Below are positions 61,206 through 64,000 of a stretch of DNA of 64,000 nt, one piece after another. Position 1 is the stretch's first letter. Each line of letters starts with the position of its first letter. The position numbers and the translations under genes are program-made. Under the pieces are notes generated by a model that saw only the letters and a list, made by a program, of their open reading frames with translations, was not told where the DNA came from and did no database searches. Source of the stretch: Flavobacteriaceae bacterium (GTDB taxonomy: Bacteria > Bacteroidota > Bacteroidia > Flavobacteriales > Flavobacteriaceae); contig JABAZC010000071.1 of assembly GCA_018608625.1 (NCBI GenBank), positions 1 to 64,000 on the forward strand, given 5' to 3'.

Positions 61206-61537
61206 TGCTAAATAAGATAAAAAGGGGGGTAATGCTTCTAAAACCGCTTAAAAGCATCTATGTACTAACGTTGATAGCATTTATAATTTGGATGACATTT
61301 TTTGATGCCAATTCTTGGCTTATTCATGGAGACTTGAATGATGAGATTAATGACTTAGATTCAAAAATCGAGTTTTATAATAGTGAAATAGTAAAAGATC
61401 AAAAAGAAATAAACACACTCAATTCTACAAATGGAATTGAAAAATATGCTCGAGAGCATTATAAAATGAAAAAGGACAACGAAGTCATTTACATCATTGA
61501 AGACCAAGATAGTTTAAAGAACAAAACAAATGAGTAA
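61205..61537 (+). CDS. FtsB/DivIC-like septum formation initiator
   Basis: A small cell-division protein (110 aa): short cytoplasmic basic start, one membrane helix (about 18-35), then a coiled coil (DLDSKIEFYNSEIVKDQKE) and the EKYAREHYKMKKDNEVIYII block typical of the FtsB/DivIC family. It acts in the septal complex with FtsL- and FtsQ-type proteins. It overlaps udk by 1 bp and mutA by 8 bp. Confidence 0.92.
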   Translation: MLNKIKRGVMLLKPLKSIYVLTLIAFIIWMTFFDANSWLIHGDLNDEINDLDSKIEFYNSEIVKDQKEINTLNSTNGIEKYAREHYKMKKDNEVIYIIEDQDSLKNKTNE

Positions 61538-62900
61538 GGCATCTCTTTTTGAAAATTTTGAATCTACTTCTGAAAAGCAGTGGAAGCAAAAGATTCAATT
61601 TGAACTGCAAGGTAAAGACTTTAACGACACCTTGGTATGGAAATCTATTGAAGAAATTGATGTCAAACCATTTTATCATTCAGAGTCCTATTCAAAATGT
61701 CCTGAAATTGACTATAATTCTTCAGACTGGAATATTGGTCATTCTATATTTGTTAATTCGGTTGAAAAAAGTAACACAAATGCTATAAATCTTATTGAGA
61801 GTGGTGTTGAGAGTTTATACTTTATAATCCCTCTAGAACTAATTTCTATTGAAGCGCTTTTAGAAAACATCGATTTAAGTCACATACCTATTTACTTTGA
61901 GACTTTATTTATTTCAGAGAAATTTACAGAAAAATTACAGCAATATTCCGCCAAAAAAAATACAAAATTTTATATCCTAAATGACCCAATCGGGCAGCTT
62001 TCTAAATCAGGTAACTGGTTTGAAAACTTAAAATCTGATATAGAAAACTTAAATAAAATTCTCGTTTCTGGAAACGAACTTAAAGGAGTTGTTTCGGTAG
62101 ATTTAGGAATATTTCAAAATGCAGGTAGTAGCATGGTACAACAGTTAGCCTATACCCTAGCCCATGTGAATGAATATTTAAACCTGTTTAACAGTAAACC
62201 TATAAAGTCGATTGTATTTAAAGTGTCGGTAGGAGGTAATTACTTTTTTGAAATTGCAAAAATTCAAGCGCTTAGACTGTTATGGCAAAGTCTAACCAAA
62301 GACTACGGGGTGTCAATTGAATGCCATATAATTAGTCAACCAAGCAAGCGTAACAAAACAATTTACGATTATAATACTAATATGTTACGCACAACTACCG
62401 AATGTATGAGCGCAATATTAGGCAGTTCGGATACTATTATCAATATGCCCTATGACCACCTCTACCACAAAGACAATGAATTTGGAGACCGGCTATCTAG
62501 AAATCAATTATTAATTCTTAAAAATGAAAGTTATTTTGATGTAGTTTCTAACCCAACAGAAGGTGTTTATTACATTGAAACTCTCACAAAAAGACTCGCT
62601 CAAAAGGCCTTGGAGTTATTTAAAGATATTGAAAAAGAAGGAGGCTACTTAAAACTATTAAAAGAAGGCATTATCCAGCGTAAAATTAAAGTACATGCAC
62701 TAAAAGAACAACTTTCTTATGATGAAGGAAGCGAAGGACTTTTAGGAACACATTTTCAAGAAAATACTTCTGATAAAATGAAAGCTGAATTGGAGCTATA
62801 CCCATTTGTAAAACAAAATATCAGAAAAACTATTTTAGAACCAATAGTTCCAAGACGAATTACAGAAAAATTGGAACAAAAACGGCTAAAGGATGAGTAG
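61530..62900 (+). CDS. mutA: Methylmalonyl-CoA mutase small (beta) subunit
   Basis: The non-catalytic partner of the B12-dependent mutase that interconverts methylmalonyl-CoA and succinyl-CoA. At 456 residues it is a shortened family member. It keeps mutase-barrel-like phrases ([98 protein letters not shown] in outline) but lacks the DxHxxG cobalamin motif of the C-terminal domain, as known for such small subunits. It overlaps mutB by 8 bp. Confidence 0.92.
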   Translation: MSKASLFENFESTSEKQWKQKIQFELQGKDFNDTLVWKSIEEIDVKPFYHSESYSKCPEIDYNSSDWNIGHSIFVNSVEKSNTNAINLIESGVESLYFIIPLELISIEALLENIDLSHIPIYFETLFISEKFTEKLQQYSAKKNTKFYILNDPIGQLSKSGNWFENLKSDIENLNKILVSGNELKGVVSVDLGIFQNAGSSMVQQLAYTLAHVNEYLNLFNSKPIKSIVFKVSVGGNYFFEIAKIQALRLLWQSLTKDYGVSIECHIISQPSKRNKTIYDYNTNMLRTTTECMSAILGSSDTIINMPYDHLYHKDNEFGDRLSRNQLLILKNESYFDVVSNPTEGVYYIETLTKRLAQKALELFKDIEKEGGYLKLLKEGIIQRKIKVHALKEQLSYDEGSEGLLGTHFQENTSDKMKAELELYPFVKQNIRKTILEPIVPRRITEKLEQKRLKDE

Positions 62901-64000
62901 AAAAAATATCCAACATATCGTACTTGAAGGTTTAAAGTCAAAAAATACTGAAAAAGTCAACTTTAACACTGCAGAAACTATTGACCTCAAATCTCGCTAT
63001 TCCAAAAGCGACATAGAAAGCTTAGAGCACTTGAACTTTCCAGCTGGAAAAGCACCATTTCTAAGAGGCCCTTACAGCACTATGTATGTTCAACGTCCTT
63101 GGACTATACGTCAATATGCTGGCTTTTCAACAGCTGAAGATACCAATGACTTTTATAAAAGAAATTTAAAAGCGGGACAAAAAGGTTTGTCTGTAGCATT
63201 TGACCTTCCGACACACAGAGGCTATGATAGTGATCACGATCGTGTCGTTGGAGATGTAGGGAAAGCTGGAGTTGCTATCGATTCCGTTGAGGATATGAAG
63301 CTCCTTTTTAATGAAATTCCATTGAACAAAATGAGTGTTTCAATGACTATGAATGGAGCTGTTTTACCTATTATGGCCTTTTATATTGTAGCAGCTCAAG
63401 AACAGGGTGTTAAACTGGAAGATTTAAGTGGTACAATTCAAAATGATATTTTGAAAGAGTTTATGGTAAGGAATACCTATATATACCCTCCAGAGGACTC
63501 CATGAAAATTGTATCAGATATTTTTGAATATACGAGTAAGCACATGCCAAAGTTTAACAGCATTAGTATTTCAGGCTACCACATGCAAGAAGCAGGTGCC
63601 ACCGCCGATATTGAATTGGCTTACACATTGGCAAACGGACTTGAATATATTCGTAAAGGACTAAAGGCAGGGCTGGATATTGATACTTTTGCTCCACGTT
63701 TATCCTTTTTCTGGGGAATTGGAATGAATCATTTTATGGAAATTGCCAAACTAAGAGCTGCACGTATGTTATGGGCAAAAATAGTTAAGGAATTTAATCC
63801 GAAAAATCCTAAATCTCTCGCTTTAAGAACCCACTGTCAAACAAGCGGATGGAGCTTAACAGAGCAAGACCCATTTAATAATGTAGCACGGACTTGTATT
63901 GAAGCAACTGCCGCTATTTTTGGAGGCACCCAAAGCTTACACACAAATGCCCTTGATGAAGCCATCGCATTACCTACTGATTTTTCAGCAAGGATTGCAA
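62893..64000 (+). CDS. mutB: Methylmalonyl-CoA mutase large subunit (5' part, cut by window edge)
   Basis: The catalytic, adenosylcobalamin-binding subunit. About 369 codons from ATG 62893 are present, open to the end. Barrel motifs are clear: [22 protein letters not shown] (active-site tyrosine region), [54 protein letters not shown], and [12 protein letters not shown] with [22 protein letters not shown] at the right edge. The cobalamin domain lies outside. It starts within the end of mutA, so the two subunits are translated together. Confidence 0.95.
   Translation, partial: MSRKNIQHIVLEGLKSKNTEKVNFNTAETIDLKSRYSKSDIESLEHLNFPAGKAPFLRGPYSTMYVQRPWTIRQYAGFSTAEDTNDFYKRNLKAGQKGLSVAFDLPTHRGYDSDHDRVVGDVGKAGVAIDSVEDMKLLFNEIPLNKMSVSMTMNGAVLPIMAFYIVAAQEQGVKLEDLSGTIQNDILKEFMVRNTYIYPPEDSMKIVSDIFEYTSKHMPKFNSISISGYHMQEAGATADIELAYTLANGLEYIRKGLKAGLDIDTFAPRLSFFWGIGMNHFMEIAKLRAARMLWAKIVKEFNPKNPKSLALRTHCQTSGWSLTEQDPFNNVARTCIEATAAIFGGTQSLHTNALDEAIALPTDFSARIA

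Noticed and set aside
1-64000. Prophage, insertion sequences, CRISPR arrays, integrons
   Set aside because: No transposase, integrase, phage or cas-like proteins and no spaced direct repeats were seen.

Overview
The window is a gene-dense, AT-rich chromosomal segment of a Bacteroidota bacterium, almost certainly a (probably marine) member of the Flavobacteriaceae. Signs of this are a PorQ protein of the type IX secretion system, a bacillithiol deacetylase, a fused CcsB-CcsA cytochrome c maturation protein, a fused alpha/beta 2-oxoacid dehydrogenase E1, a two-gene methylmalonyl-CoA mutase, and -7 elements of the Bacteroidota form TAnnTTTG in front of about a dozen genes. I see no prophage, insertion sequence, integron, CRISPR array or rRNA operon. 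One tRNA gene is present, tRNA-His(GTG). Nearly everything is core genome. The most accessory-looking gene is a surface-lipoprotein homologue of peptide-N-glycosidase F.

Layout. 1-4.4 kb: 5' part of recG (-), the PNGase F-like lipoprotein (+) and a small membrane protein (-). 4.5-11.1 kb: a co-directional group uvrD/pcrA-like helicase, YciO-type protein, uvrA and a LOG-family protein. 11.1-19.4 kb: an M1-peptidase-like outer-membrane protein that lacks HExxH, the fused E1, an NhaC-type antiporter, then a peroxiredoxin-thioredoxin-small protein unit ending in a strong bidirectional terminator. 19.5-28.2 kb (all -): rpsA, cmk, porQ, lon, an Atg22-like MFS transporter and an M48 lipoprotein peptidase. 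28.3-31.1 kb: two tandem msrB genes, lpd and convergent aroQ. 31.1-34.1 kb: a bbp2-like porin (-) divergent from an M28 peptidase (+), then tRNA-His. 34.1-36.3 kb (-): two very small membrane proteins, a Cys/Met-metabolism PLP enzyme and bshB1. 36.4-47.3 kb: HAD phosphatase, ccsBA, a DUF2520-kdsC-maf unit, a YheT-like hydrolase, tilS, pabB and a DEAD-box helicase. 47.4-54.5 kb: a second lpd, an Lrp/AsnC regulator divergent from a methionine gamma-lyase-like enzyme, a YdjM-like membrane protein, an unknown helical protein with a polyphosphate glucokinase, and holA. 54.6-64 kb: an orphan HsdR-N-type nuclease-fold protein with a family 2 glycosyltransferase, an OmpA-like lipoprotein, pheT, trxB, and the operon udk-divIC-mutA-mutB, which runs off the right edge.

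How the genes work together. Thiol and redox functions recur: Prx/Trx, TrxB, two MsrB, bacillithiol deacetylase, CcsBA and two Lpd. DNA repair is well represented by RecG, the UvrD-like helicase and UvrA. Branched-chain amino acid and propionate catabolism is suggested by the fused E1, an E3 and methylmalonyl-CoA mutase. Tight packing is the rule: many stop/start overlaps, GTG/TTG starts, and convergent genes that touch or overlap.

I did not find an unmistakably new system. The best leads are the multidomain surface PNGase F, a pair of overlapping tiny membrane ORFs (one only 35 codons) upstream of the PLP enzyme-bshB1 pair, the inactive M1-like barrel protein, the orphan HsdR-N protein divergent from holA, and palindromes in front of lon and between the Lrp regulator and its divergent lyase gene.
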